A DNA stretch of 10,051 nt from Firmicutes bacterium UBA3871 (lineage in GTDB: Bacteria > Bacillota > Clostridia > Peptostreptococcales > Anaerovoracaceae): NCBI GenBank assembly GCA_002392265.1, contig DGGP01000158.1, positions 4,211 to 14,261 of the forward strand, in the 5' to 3' direction. Positions 1 through 5,772 of this stretch are shown piece after piece. The position numbers and the translations under genes were made by a program. The notes beneath the pieces were generated by a model. It searched no databases and was not told where the DNA came from. It saw only the letters and a list, made by a program, of their open reading frames with translations. Within the stretch, counting starts at the first letter, position 1. The number at the start of each line of letters is the position of its first letter.

Positions 1-282
1 GTCATGGTTCTTCAGGTCGGAGGCTCCGGGGGCACATTCCCTGTGGAGGTGCTGCCGCCTGTATTCCAGGCGCTCAACCCGCTTATGCCTTTCAAATATG
101 CCATAAACGCTATGCGCGAATGCATCGGCGGCATGTACGGCAGCACATATTTTGAAAGTCTGGGGATAGTCCTGCTATTTGCAATTTGCACGGCAATTGT
201 CTGCCTCCTCCTTCACAAACCGATGCACGGATTGATTGAAAAGGTTAGAGAAAGCAAGCGCGAAAGCGACATAATGCTGTAG
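1..282 (+). CDS. YhgE/Pip family membrane protein, C-terminal fragment (5' truncated by window)
   Basis: The reading frame is open from base 1 and ends with TAG at 280-282, so only the last 93 codons are present. The run GGSGGTFPVEVLPP followed by FQALNPLMPFKYAINAMRE is the conserved C-terminal segment of YhgE/Pip (phage infection protein) family membrane proteins, which are ABC-2-permease-like and have several C-terminal membrane helices. One hydrophobic helix is visible (around LGIVLLFAICTAIVCLLL), followed by a charged cytoplasmic tail rich in K, R and E. In other Gram-positive bacteria, family members act as phage receptors or sit near type VII secretion genes; no WXG100-type gene is visible here, so the role is open. 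The ATG at base 4 is an internal methionine, not a start. Family assignment is confident, function is not. Confidence 0.85.
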   Translation, partial: VMVLQVGGSGGTFPVEVLPPVFQALNPLMPFKYAINAMRECIGGMYGSTYFESLGIVLLFAICTAIVCLLLHKPMHGLIEKVRESKRESDIML

Positions 283-298
283 CGTCAAATTCTTGACG
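283..298. repeat. Perfect 6-bp inverted repeat overlapping a -35 element (possible operator)
   Basis: CGTCAA (283-288) and TTGACG (293-298) are exact inverted repeats around the 4-base centre ATTC. The right arm is also the -35 hexamer of the promoter ahead of the zinc-ribbon gene, so a protein bound here would compete with RNA polymerase. As RNA the stem is only 6 bp and the downstream bases are not a clean T-run, so it would be a poor terminator for the preceding gene. An operator reading is inference. Confidence 0.4.
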
Positions 299-321
299 GT
301 TATTTGCTTTTGCGGTATTAT
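293..321 (+). promoter_or_regulatory. Housekeeping (sigma-A type) promoter of the zinc-ribbon/TPM/SPFH operon
   Basis: The -35 TTGACG (293-298) and -10 TATTAT (316-321) are separated by exactly 17 bp; each hexamer differs from consensus at one position. Transcription should begin near 328, giving a leader of about 60 bases before the ATG at 388. In B. subtilis the related pspA-ydjGHI operon is under SigW; this promoter looks like a housekeeping one, so control would differ. Confidence 0.7.
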
Positions 322-387
322 GAAAAAGTATGGTTGTGTCCCCGAAAGGAGCACAGAAATACAATAAAAAACCAATTAGAGGACAAA

Positions 388-1467
388 ATGTCAGATATAA
401 CTAATTCATACAAATGTAAAGCCTGCGGCGCACCATTAAGATGGGATGCCGAGCAGGAAATACTCGTCTGCGACCACTGCGACAGCAAATACAGTCCGGA
501 TGCCTTTGAAATTGAGGAAAAAGGCGACAAAGATGCGAACTTTGACTGGTCGGATTTCAAAGAGGGCGACAGAGAGACAATAGATAATACGAAAACCTAC
601 AAGTGCAGCAATTGCGGTGCGGAAATCGTGACGGACATGACTACGGTTGCGAGCAAATGCCCTTATTGCGATAATGTGCTTGTGATGGAGCCTGAATTAA
701 AGGGAGCCTTAAAGCCGAATGCAATCATACCATTCACAGTGGATCATAAAGAGCTTTTGGAAATCGTAAAAGGTTTTTACAAGGGCAAGCATTTGCTCCC
801 GGGCAATTTCCTGGATGAGAGCAAAATTATGGAAATCCAGGGTATCTACGTGCCTTTCTGGCTGTTTGATACGCTTGCGGACGGATATATGCAGTACCAC
901 GGCACAAAGACACGCTCCTGGAGTGACAAAAAATATGATTATGTGGAAACCAAGTATTATGATGTCTACCGCGAAGGCTCAATGCGCTTTTCAAAGGTAC
1001 CTGTCGACGGCAGCGTAAAGATGGATAATGCTCTGATGGATTCGATTGAGCCGTACGACTACAGCAAGCTGATTGATTTTAATCCGGCGTATTTTTCAGG
1101 ATTCCTGGCAGACCGATTCGATGAGGGTGTTAAAGACAGCCTGCCGCGGGCAACCCGCAGAATCAGGCAGAGCGTTTCAGATGAATTTTCAAAGACAGCT
1201 ACGCAGTACGACTCGCTGACGGAAAAGGGCGGCAGTTTAAAGATGCTTGACACATCGGTAAAATATGCCCTGCTGCCGGTATATCTGATTCACAGTGCTT
1301 ATGGCGGCAAGGATTACCATTACGCAGTTAACGGTCAGACCGGAAAAATAGTCGGGAATCTCCCGATTTCAAAAGTAAAGCAGGCGCTTTATTTCCTGGC
1401 ATTTACAGCCGGGGGGACTTTTGTTTCGAGTATCATTTTGGCAGTTGCAGCAGTTCTGCTATTATAG
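388..1467 (+). CDS. Double zinc-ribbon, C-terminally membrane-anchored protein (YdjG-like)
   Basis: The protein has 359 residues. Two four-cysteine zinc ribbons lie at the N terminus: CKAC (C10, C13) with CDHC (C28, C31), and CSNC (C73, C76) with CPYC (C91, C94). A long soluble middle region rich in aromatic residues follows. One hydrophobic helix near residues 335-357 ends the protein, so it should be tail-anchored with the ribbons in the cytoplasm. The architecture and the downstream TPM and SPFH genes match B. subtilis YdjG, which with YdjH is linked to membrane placement of the SPFH protein YdjI. Automated annotation often labels such proteins PriA-like because of the ribbons; no helicase motifs are present. 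The start at 388 is preferred over an upstream in-frame TTG at 304, because that TTG lies upstream of the predicted transcription start. AGAGGA sits at 378-383, 4 bases before the ATG. Molecular function is unknown. Confidence 0.8.
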   Translation: MSDITNSYKCKACGAPLRWDAEQEILVCDHCDSKYSPDAFEIEEKGDKDANFDWSDFKEGDRETIDNTKTYKCSNCGAEIVTDMTTVASKCPYCDNVLVMEPELKGALKPNAIIPFTVDHKELLEIVKGFYKGKHLLPGNFLDESKIMEIQGIYVPFWLFDTLADGYMQYHGTKTRSWSDKKYDYVETKYYDVYREGSMRFSKVPVDGSVKMDNALMDSIEPYDYSKLIDFNPAYFSGFLADRFDEGVKDSLPRATRRIRQSVSDEFSKTATQYDSLTEKGGSLKMLDTSVKYALLPVYLIHSAYGGKDYHYAVNGQTGKIVGNLPISKVKQALYFLAFTAGGTFVSSIILAVAAVLLL

Positions 1468-1485
1468 GAAAAGGTGGGTGAAACT

Positions 1486-2385
1486 ATGAAAAAGATTTTC
1501 ATGATTATCGCCGTTACCTTTTGCATAGTCTTTACGGGAGCGGCAAATTCCGTATATGCGATGCCGGGAGATACGGTAGCTGATGAAAACATTTGGAGAG
1601 TATATCAGCAAAGCGAATATCTGACAACAGAGGAGCAAAACGAGCTCAATGAAATGGCGGTGTCTATAGCAGATACCTACGGCATTGATGTCGTTGTATG
1701 GATAGTCGATGACTGCGAAGGAAAGAGCCATATGGACTATGCAGATGACGCATTTGACTATGAAGGCTACGGATATGGTGAAAACCACGATGGCGTAATG
1801 CTTTTGATATGCATGGATCCTGACTGCCGCGGTATGTGGATCAGTACCTGCGGAGGGGCTTACGACCTTTATTACAACCGCGACATGGATATAATAGAGG
1901 GTTATCTGATTGATGACCTGCGCGCGGGAGCCTATGCGGAAGCGGTAAGACTCTATCTCACTCTCACAGACACATTCCTCTATGACGGATTATATGAGGG
2001 CGGACATGTCTGGAATCAGGAGGAAATAGACAGATATACATCAGGCTCTGATTATCAGAGCGGAAACCCTGATGATGATTACGGTGAAGATGTTAATTAT
2101 GTTGTAATGATAATTTGGGCCGTACTGTCTCTGGCCTGCGGCATAGGTCTGGCGTGTCTCTTTATCCACGGTATGAGAAGTAAAATGCGCACAGGCGTCA
2201 TAGCCGGTGAAGCAGGTGAATATCTGGTATCCGGTACATTCAAAGTCAGAGACAGGCGCGATAAATTCCTCTACAGCAATGTCTCAAAGACAAAGAGGGA
2301 AAGCAGCAGCGGCGGCGGTGGAGGCCATGGCGGCCATATATCCTCGTCGGGCAGGAGCCACGGCGGCGGCGGACGCAGCTTTTAA
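1486..2385 (+). CDS. TPM-domain protein with signal peptide and Gly-rich tail (YdjH/YgcG-like)
   Basis: The protein has 299 residues. MKK plus a hydrophobic run and VYA at residues 23-25 form a convincing signal peptide. Residues about 35-165 form a TPM domain (known from plant TLP18.3 and bacterial YgcG), with a GYGYGENHDGVMLLI stretch typical of the fold and many acidic residues. A transmembrane helix lies near 204-228. The tail (about 274-299) is Gly/Ser/His-rich and ends GGGGRSF, a common ending for TPM membrane proteins. The TPM domain should face outside and the tail inside. The ATG at 1486 is preferred over a GTG at 1474 because AGGTGG at 1472-1477 is well placed for it and the signal peptide then starts MKK. 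It follows the YdjG-like stop by 18 bp, so the two are cotranscribed. TPM domains have been given phosphatase or metal-binding roles in some lineages; neither can be asserted here. Confidence 0.82.
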   Translation: MKKIFMIIAVTFCIVFTGAANSVYAMPGDTVADENIWRVYQQSEYLTTEEQNELNEMAVSIADTYGIDVVVWIVDDCEGKSHMDYADDAFDYEGYGYGENHDGVMLLICMDPDCRGMWISTCGGAYDLYYNRDMDIIEGYLIDDLRAGAYAEAVRLYLTLTDTFLYDGLYEGGHVWNQEEIDRYTSGSDYQSGNPDDDYGEDVNYVVMIIWAVLSLACGIGLACLFIHGMRSKMRTGVIAGEAGEYLVSGTFKVRDRRDKFLYSNVSKTKRESSSGGGGGHGGHISSSGRSHGGGGRSF

Positions 2386-2394
2386 AGGCGTATG

Positions 2395-2410
2395 AACCGT
2401 TTTTTCGGTT
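2395..2410 (+). other. Weak hairpin between the TPM and SPFH genes
   Basis: AACCG (2395-2399) and CGGTT (2406-2410) can pair around a six-T loop. The stem is only 5 bp and no T-run follows, so it is probably not an efficient terminator. Together with the 81-bp gap it may partly uncouple the SPFH gene from the two genes before it. I found no convincing promoter in the gap; the AT-rich stretch 2417-2446 lacks hexamers with proper spacing. Confidence 0.25.
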
Positions 2411-2466
2411 TTGCGATATATTAACAAGTTATTAAGGTTCTATTAAAAAATGGAAAGGAAGAAATT

Positions 2467-3672
2467 ATGGGACTTATTAAATCAATCGTTGGAGCAGCAG
2501 GCGGAAACCTGGCAGATCAGTGGAAGGAATTTTTCTATTGTGAAGCAATGGATAAAGACACCCTCATGGTAAAGGGTCAGAAAAAGCAGGGCAAGCGCAC
2601 ATCTAATACAAAGGGCGAAGACAACATCATCACAAACGGCAGTGGTATTGCAGTAGCTGACGGGCAGTGCATGATCATTGTTGAGCAGGGAAAGATTGTT
2701 GAAGTATGCGCAGAACCGGGCGAATTTACTTATGATAATACAGTTGCACCGTCAATCTTCACAGGAGATCTCGGCGACAGCATCAAGGCAACATTTGCTA
2801 ACATCGGAAAGCGTTTCACTATGGGCGGCGACACAGGCGTTGACCAGAGAGTTTACTATTTCAACACAAAGGAAATCATGGGGAACAAGTACGGCACACC
2901 TAATGCTGTTCCTTACAGAGTAGTTGACAAGAACGTAGGCCTCGATATCGATATTGCCATCACATGCTTTGGTGAATATTCATACAAGATTACAGACCCG
3001 CTTCTTTTCTACACAAACGTATGCGGTAATGTAACAGACGAGTTCAGAAGATCTGAAATCGACAGCCAGTTAAAGAGCGAAGTACTGACTCACCTTCAGG
3101 AAGCTTTTGCAAAGATTTCCGAAATGGGCATCAGATACTCCGCACTTCCGGGCCACGCAAGCGACATCGGAAAGGCACTCAATGAAGTTCTTTCCGCAGA
3201 CTGGAAGGAAAAGAGAGGTATCGAAATCTTCTCCTTTGGTGTAAGCAGCGTAAAGGCAAACGAAGAAGACGAAGCAAGAATCAAGGACGTTCAGATGGCA
3301 GGAGCTTTCAGAGATCCTTCCATGGGAGCGGCTTATACGGTTCAGTCAATGGGTCAGGCTATGAAGGATGCCGCAAACAACGAAGGCGGCATGGGCGCTA
3401 TGGGCGCATTCATGGGCATGGGTATGGCTCAGAACGCAGGCGGCGGAATGGCTTCGCAGCTTTACGGTATGGCAGCTCAGCAGCAGGCGGCAGCAGCTCC
3501 TGCAGCACCTGCAGCAAATACCTGGACATGCGCTTGCGGAGCACAGAATACAGGCAAGTTCTGCACAGAGTGCGGCAAGCCTATGCCTGCACCGGCAGGC
3601 GCTTGGACCTGCGAATGCGGCGCTCAGAACACAGGCAAGTTCTGCACAGAGTGTGGCAAGCCACGCCCTTAG
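2467..3672 (+). CDS. SPFH-domain protein with two C-terminal zinc ribbons (YdjI-like, 'virion core protein' family)
   Basis: The protein has 401 residues. The N terminus (MGLIKSIVGAAGGNLADQW...) and the segment to about residue 275 match the SPFH-type family often labelled 'virion core protein' and typified by B. subtilis YdjI. A Met/Gly/Ala/Gln-rich low-complexity linker (about 285-350) follows. Two ribbons end the protein, each with CxC then CxxC: C355, C357, C366, C369 and C382, C384, C393, C396. No membrane helix is seen, so membrane attachment should be indirect, presumably through the anchored YdjG- and YdjH-like partners encoded upstream. In B. subtilis, YdjI tethers PspA to the membrane; no PspA gene is in this window. 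AAGGA at 2455-2459 supports the start. Codons are strongly biased to C-ending forms, unlike the two genes before it, which suggests high expression. Confidence 0.82.
   Translation: MGLIKSIVGAAGGNLADQWKEFFYCEAMDKDTLMVKGQKKQGKRTSNTKGEDNIITNGSGIAVADGQCMIIVEQGKIVEVCAEPGEFTYDNTVAPSIFTGDLGDSIKATFANIGKRFTMGGDTGVDQRVYYFNTKEIMGNKYGTPNAVPYRVVDKNVGLDIDIAITCFGEYSYKITDPLLFYTNVCGNVTDEFRRSEIDSQLKSEVLTHLQEAFAKISEMGIRYSALPGHASDIGKALNEVLSADWKEKRGIEIFSFGVSSVKANEEDEARIKDVQMAGAFRDPSMGAAYTVQSMGQAMKDAANNEGGMGAMGAFMGMGMAQNAGGGMASQLYGMAAQQQAAAAPAAPAANTWTCACGAQNTGKFCTECGKPMPAPAGAWTCECGAQNTGKFCTECGKPRP
3523..3669 (+). repeat. Tandem duplication of a 22-residue zinc-ribbon unit (81-bp period)
   Basis: Two copies of a WTCxCGAQNTGKFCTECGKP unit begin at Trp codons 3523 and 3604. 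They agree at 20 of 22 residues and, by hand alignment, 55 of 66 bases, with an unbroken identical stretch of over 20 bases in the middle. An Ala/Pro-rich spacer separates them. Most base changes are synonymous, pointing to an internal duplication kept under protein-level selection. Confidence 0.85.
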
Positions 3673-3725
3673 TCATGCAGTTTGCATAGTTGATAATTAT
3701 TGAAAGGATGCGGAAATAAAAACAT

Positions 3726-4406
3726 ATGAATTCTGATATTCAGGCAATCCGGGCCATGAAGGTCGACCCCGAAGCAGAGGAATTTGTCAGGGGTGAATAT
3801 GCGCGGCTTTACAAGGATTACAACTGCGCTATTCGTGAAGTGCGTACAAAGCTCGAGGTATTAAACGAGGACTTTGAACTGGCGCACCAGCATAATCCTA
3901 TCCACTCTATGAACGCCCGCGTTAAATCCGTTGGCAGTATTATAGAAAAGTGTTACAGGATGAACTACCCACTCGAGGACTGCAAATTCACCAAATATAT
4001 GATGGACATTGCCGGAATCAGGGTAATCTGTCACTATATCGACGATATCTATACAGTTGCGGAGCTTTTGGGCTCGCAGCCGGATATTGAAGTGGTCACA
4101 ATAAAGGATTACATCGAAAACCCAAAACCAAACGGCTATCGCAGCCTTCACCTGGTGGTAAAGGTGCCGGTCTATTTCGTTGAGGGTGTAAAGACTCTGC
4201 CTGTCGAGGTACAAATCCGCACCATGGCAATGGACTTCTGGGCCAGCCTTGAGCATAAACTCAGATACAAGTCAGACGGCATTATTCCGGCATTTGTATC
4301 GAGGGAGCTTAAAGAGTGTGCCGAGGCCATATCAAGCAGTGACCAGCAGATGCAAAAAATTCATAGCTTCCTCGACCAGCTCGACCAGGATTTAGCAAGA
4401 ATGTAA
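3726..4406 (+). CDS. relQ: Small alarmone synthetase, (p)ppGpp synthetase of the RelQ/YjbM type
   Basis: This protein of 226 residues transfers pyrophosphate from ATP to GTP or GDP to make (p)ppGpp. It has the RelA/SpoT synthetase domain only; there is no HD hydrolase, TGS or ACT domain. Visible motifs are DIAGIRV (residues 94-100, with conserved D94), KDYIENPKPNGYRSLH (127-142, the substrate-binding loop), VEVQIRT (160-166, with conserved E161) and FWASLEHKLRYK (171-182), which is characteristic of RelQ rather than RelP. The length is close to B. subtilis YjbM. An in-frame TAA at 3717-3719 excludes an earlier start. The ribosome site is poor: AAAGGA at 3703-3708 is 17 bases away and only GCGGAA at 3710-3715 is nearer, so translation may be low or regulated. 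Met11 (3756) is a less likely alternative start. pepT follows after 10 bp. Confidence 0.9.
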   Translation: MNSDIQAIRAMKVDPEAEEFVRGEYARLYKDYNCAIREVRTKLEVLNEDFELAHQHNPIHSMNARVKSVGSIIEKCYRMNYPLEDCKFTKYMMDIAGIRVICHYIDDIYTVAELLGSQPDIEVVTIKDYIENPKPNGYRSLHLVVKVPVYFVEGVKTLPVEVQIRTMAMDFWASLEHKLRYKSDGIIPAFVSRELKECAEAISSSDQQMQKIHSFLDQLDQDLARM

Positions 4407-4416
4407 GGAGTAAAAT

Positions 4417-5643
4417 ATGGAAAAGGTACTGGACAGATTTTTAAGATACGTCAAGGTTAATACACAGTCGGACAGCACATGCGAGGACAAGGTTCCTACT
4501 ACCGAAGGTCAGTGGGATCTCGCCAAAATGCTGACTGCGGAGCTCGAAAAGATGGGTGCTCAGGATGTAAAGCTTTCCGAGCACTGCATAGTTACGGCAA
4601 AGATTCCGTCGAACCTGCCATCCGGAAAGAAGGCACCGAAAATCGGTTTCCTCGCCCACATGGATACGGTTGACGATGCTCCGGGTGAGGGTGTAAACCC
4701 ACGCCTTGTGGAAAACTATGACGGCGGTGACATCACTTTGTCAAAGGACGGCAAGGTGGTAATGTCGCCTTCGGTATTCCCGAGCCTCAAGGAAAATGTC
4801 GGAAAGACTCTGGTAGTGACTGACGGCAGCACGCTTCTCGGAGCCGACGACAAGGCGGGCGTAGCCGAAATCATGACTATGGCCGAGACTCTTCTTACGG
4901 ACAAGACTCTGCTCCACGGAGATATCCGCATCGCGTTCTCACCCGACGAAGAGGGTGCGGACGGAATCAGAATGTTTGACGTAAAGGCATTCGACGCCGA
5001 CTATGCCTACACGGTAGACGGCGGCAAGGTAGGCGAAATCGAGTACGAAAACTTCAATGCCGCAGGCTTCAAGGTAATCGTGCACGGCAGAGAGGTTCAT
5101 CCGGGCGAAGCAAAGAACAAGATGGTGAATGCAGCGCTTCTTGCGACGGAGTTTGCACAGATGCTGCCGCAGAGCCAGACACCTGCGACTACCGAAGGCT
5201 ATGAGGGCTTTTACCACCTCGCGGAGATGGGCGGAGACTGTTCGGAGGCACATGTCGAGTATATACTGAGAGATCACAGCAGAGAAATTTTCGAAAAGCG
5301 CAAGGCTTTCATCAGAAGTACGGTAGATTACCTCAATGCAAAATACGGCGAGGGTACATTCGTACTTGAAATGAAGGATTCATATTACAATATGCGTGAA
5401 AAGGTGGAGCCTTTCATGTACATCGTGGATAATGCGGTTTCTGCAATGAAGGAAGCGGGAGTCGATCCGATCATAGTTCCTATTCGAGGCGGCACAGACG
5501 GTGCGAAGCTTTCCTTTGAAGGGCTGCCTTGCCCGAACCTTTCCACGGGCGGATTTAACTTCCACGGGCGCTATGAATATATTCCTGTTGAATCGATGGA
5601 GAGCATGGTACAGGTGCTTTTGAATCTCGCAACCTGCAAATAA
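4417..5643 (+). CDS. pepT: Peptidase T (tripeptide aminopeptidase, M20B metallopeptidase)
   Basis: This protein of 408 residues is a cytoplasmic di-zinc enzyme that removes the N-terminal residue from tripeptides. All active-site residues known from Salmonella PepT can be placed: H81 and catalytic D83 in AHMDTVDDAPG, bridging D144 in LLGADDKAG, catalytic E178 and ligand E179 in SPDEEGADG, D201 in YTVDGG, and H383 in GFNFHGRYE. The length matches the family (about 408-410). AAGGAG at 4405-4410 overlaps the relQ stop codon and lies 6 bases before the ATG, so the two genes are cotranscribed and possibly translationally coupled. The pairing links an alarmone enzyme with peptide scavenging, consistent with a nutrient-stress operon; that link is inference. 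Confidence 0.95.
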   Translation: MEKVLDRFLRYVKVNTQSDSTCEDKVPTTEGQWDLAKMLTAELEKMGAQDVKLSEHCIVTAKIPSNLPSGKKAPKIGFLAHMDTVDDAPGEGVNPRLVENYDGGDITLSKDGKVVMSPSVFPSLKENVGKTLVVTDGSTLLGADDKAGVAEIMTMAETLLTDKTLLHGDIRIAFSPDEEGADGIRMFDVKAFDADYAYTVDGGKVGEIEYENFNAAGFKVIVHGREVHPGEAKNKMVNAALLATEFAQMLPQSQTPATTEGYEGFYHLAEMGGDCSEAHVEYILRDHSREIFEKRKAFIRSTVDYLNAKYGEGTFVLEMKDSYYNMREKVEPFMYIVDNAVSAMKEAGVDPIIVPIRGGTDGAKLSFEGLPCPNLSTGGFNFHGRYEYIPVESMESMVQVLLNLATCK

Positions 5644-5665
5644 TTACAGTTTTATGAATAAATAA

Positions 5666-5681
5666 CGCAAAAATATTGGCG
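5666..5681 (+). promoter_or_regulatory. Imperfect copy of the 16-bp operator motif (upstream pair, distal)
   Basis: CGCAAAAATATTGGCG matches the motif TGCAAAAATATTTGCA at 13 of 16 positions. Its centre is exactly 22 bp from the centre of the perfect copy at 5688-5703, the same spacing seen for the pair after the regulator gene. The shared spacing argues that it is a real binding site rather than chance AT-rich sequence. Confidence 0.5.
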
Positions 5682-5717
5682 GAGTGGTGCAAAAATATTT
5701 GCACCACTCTTTTGTTT
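5682..5717 (+). terminator. Intrinsic terminator of relQ-pepT
   Basis: GAGTGGTGCAAA (5682-5693) pairs perfectly with TTTGCACCACTC (5698-5709) around the loop AATA, giving a 12-bp stem followed by TTTTGTTT (5710-5717). It ends 74 bases after the pepT stop. The upper stem and loop are formed by the operator motif at 5688-5703. Confidence 0.85.
5688..5703 (+). promoter_or_regulatory. Perfect copy of the 16-bp operator motif (upstream pair, proximal)
   Basis: TGCAAAAATATTTGCA is identical to the copy at 7193-7208 and differs by one base from the copy at 7171-7186. It lies about 77 bp (from its centre) before the regulator start and inside the pepT terminator stem. Binding by the regulator encoded next door is the likely role; this is inferred from position and repetition. 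Confidence 0.6.
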
Positions 5718-5728
5718 ATGGTAAGATA
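5699..5728 (+). promoter_or_regulatory. Candidate promoter of the regulator gene, -35 inside the operator
   Basis: TTGCAC (5699-5704) and TAAGAT (5723-5728) are 18 bp apart, with 3 and 4 matches to consensus. A rival pair is TTGTTT (5712-5717) with TAGGAT (5735-5740), spaced 17 bp. Both are weak. If the first is used, binding to the 5688-5703 site would block it and give negative autoregulation. Confidence 0.3.
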
Positions 5729-5772
5729 TCTTCATAGGATGTTTGTGGCACATACAGCGGAAAGGTGAAGTG

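Noticed and set aside
304..387. TTG at 304 as start of the zinc-ribbon protein
   Set aside because: It lies upstream of the predicted transcription start (about 328), and the extra residues lack family features.
3675..3687. Small dyad ATGCA/TGCAT after the SPFH gene as a terminator
   Set aside because: The 5-bp stem is weak and no T-run follows.
3708..3719. Four-codon leader ORF (ATG CGG AAA TAA) before relQ
   Set aside because: The AAAGG is directly against this ATG with no spacing, and such short ORFs occur by chance.
3861..4256. 131-codon antisense open frame inside relQ
   Set aside because: It is a shadow of a well-conserved gene, with no ribosome site and no recognisable protein features.
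5676..5690. Sigma-54-like TTGGC...GGTGC within the region before the regulator
   Set aside because: GG to GC spacing is 9 bp and it sits inside the terminator/operator; not a credible -24/-12 promoter.
5746..5760. TGGCAC close to the regulator start as a -24 element
   Set aside because: No GC at the required 10-bp distance; the position of -12 reads GG.
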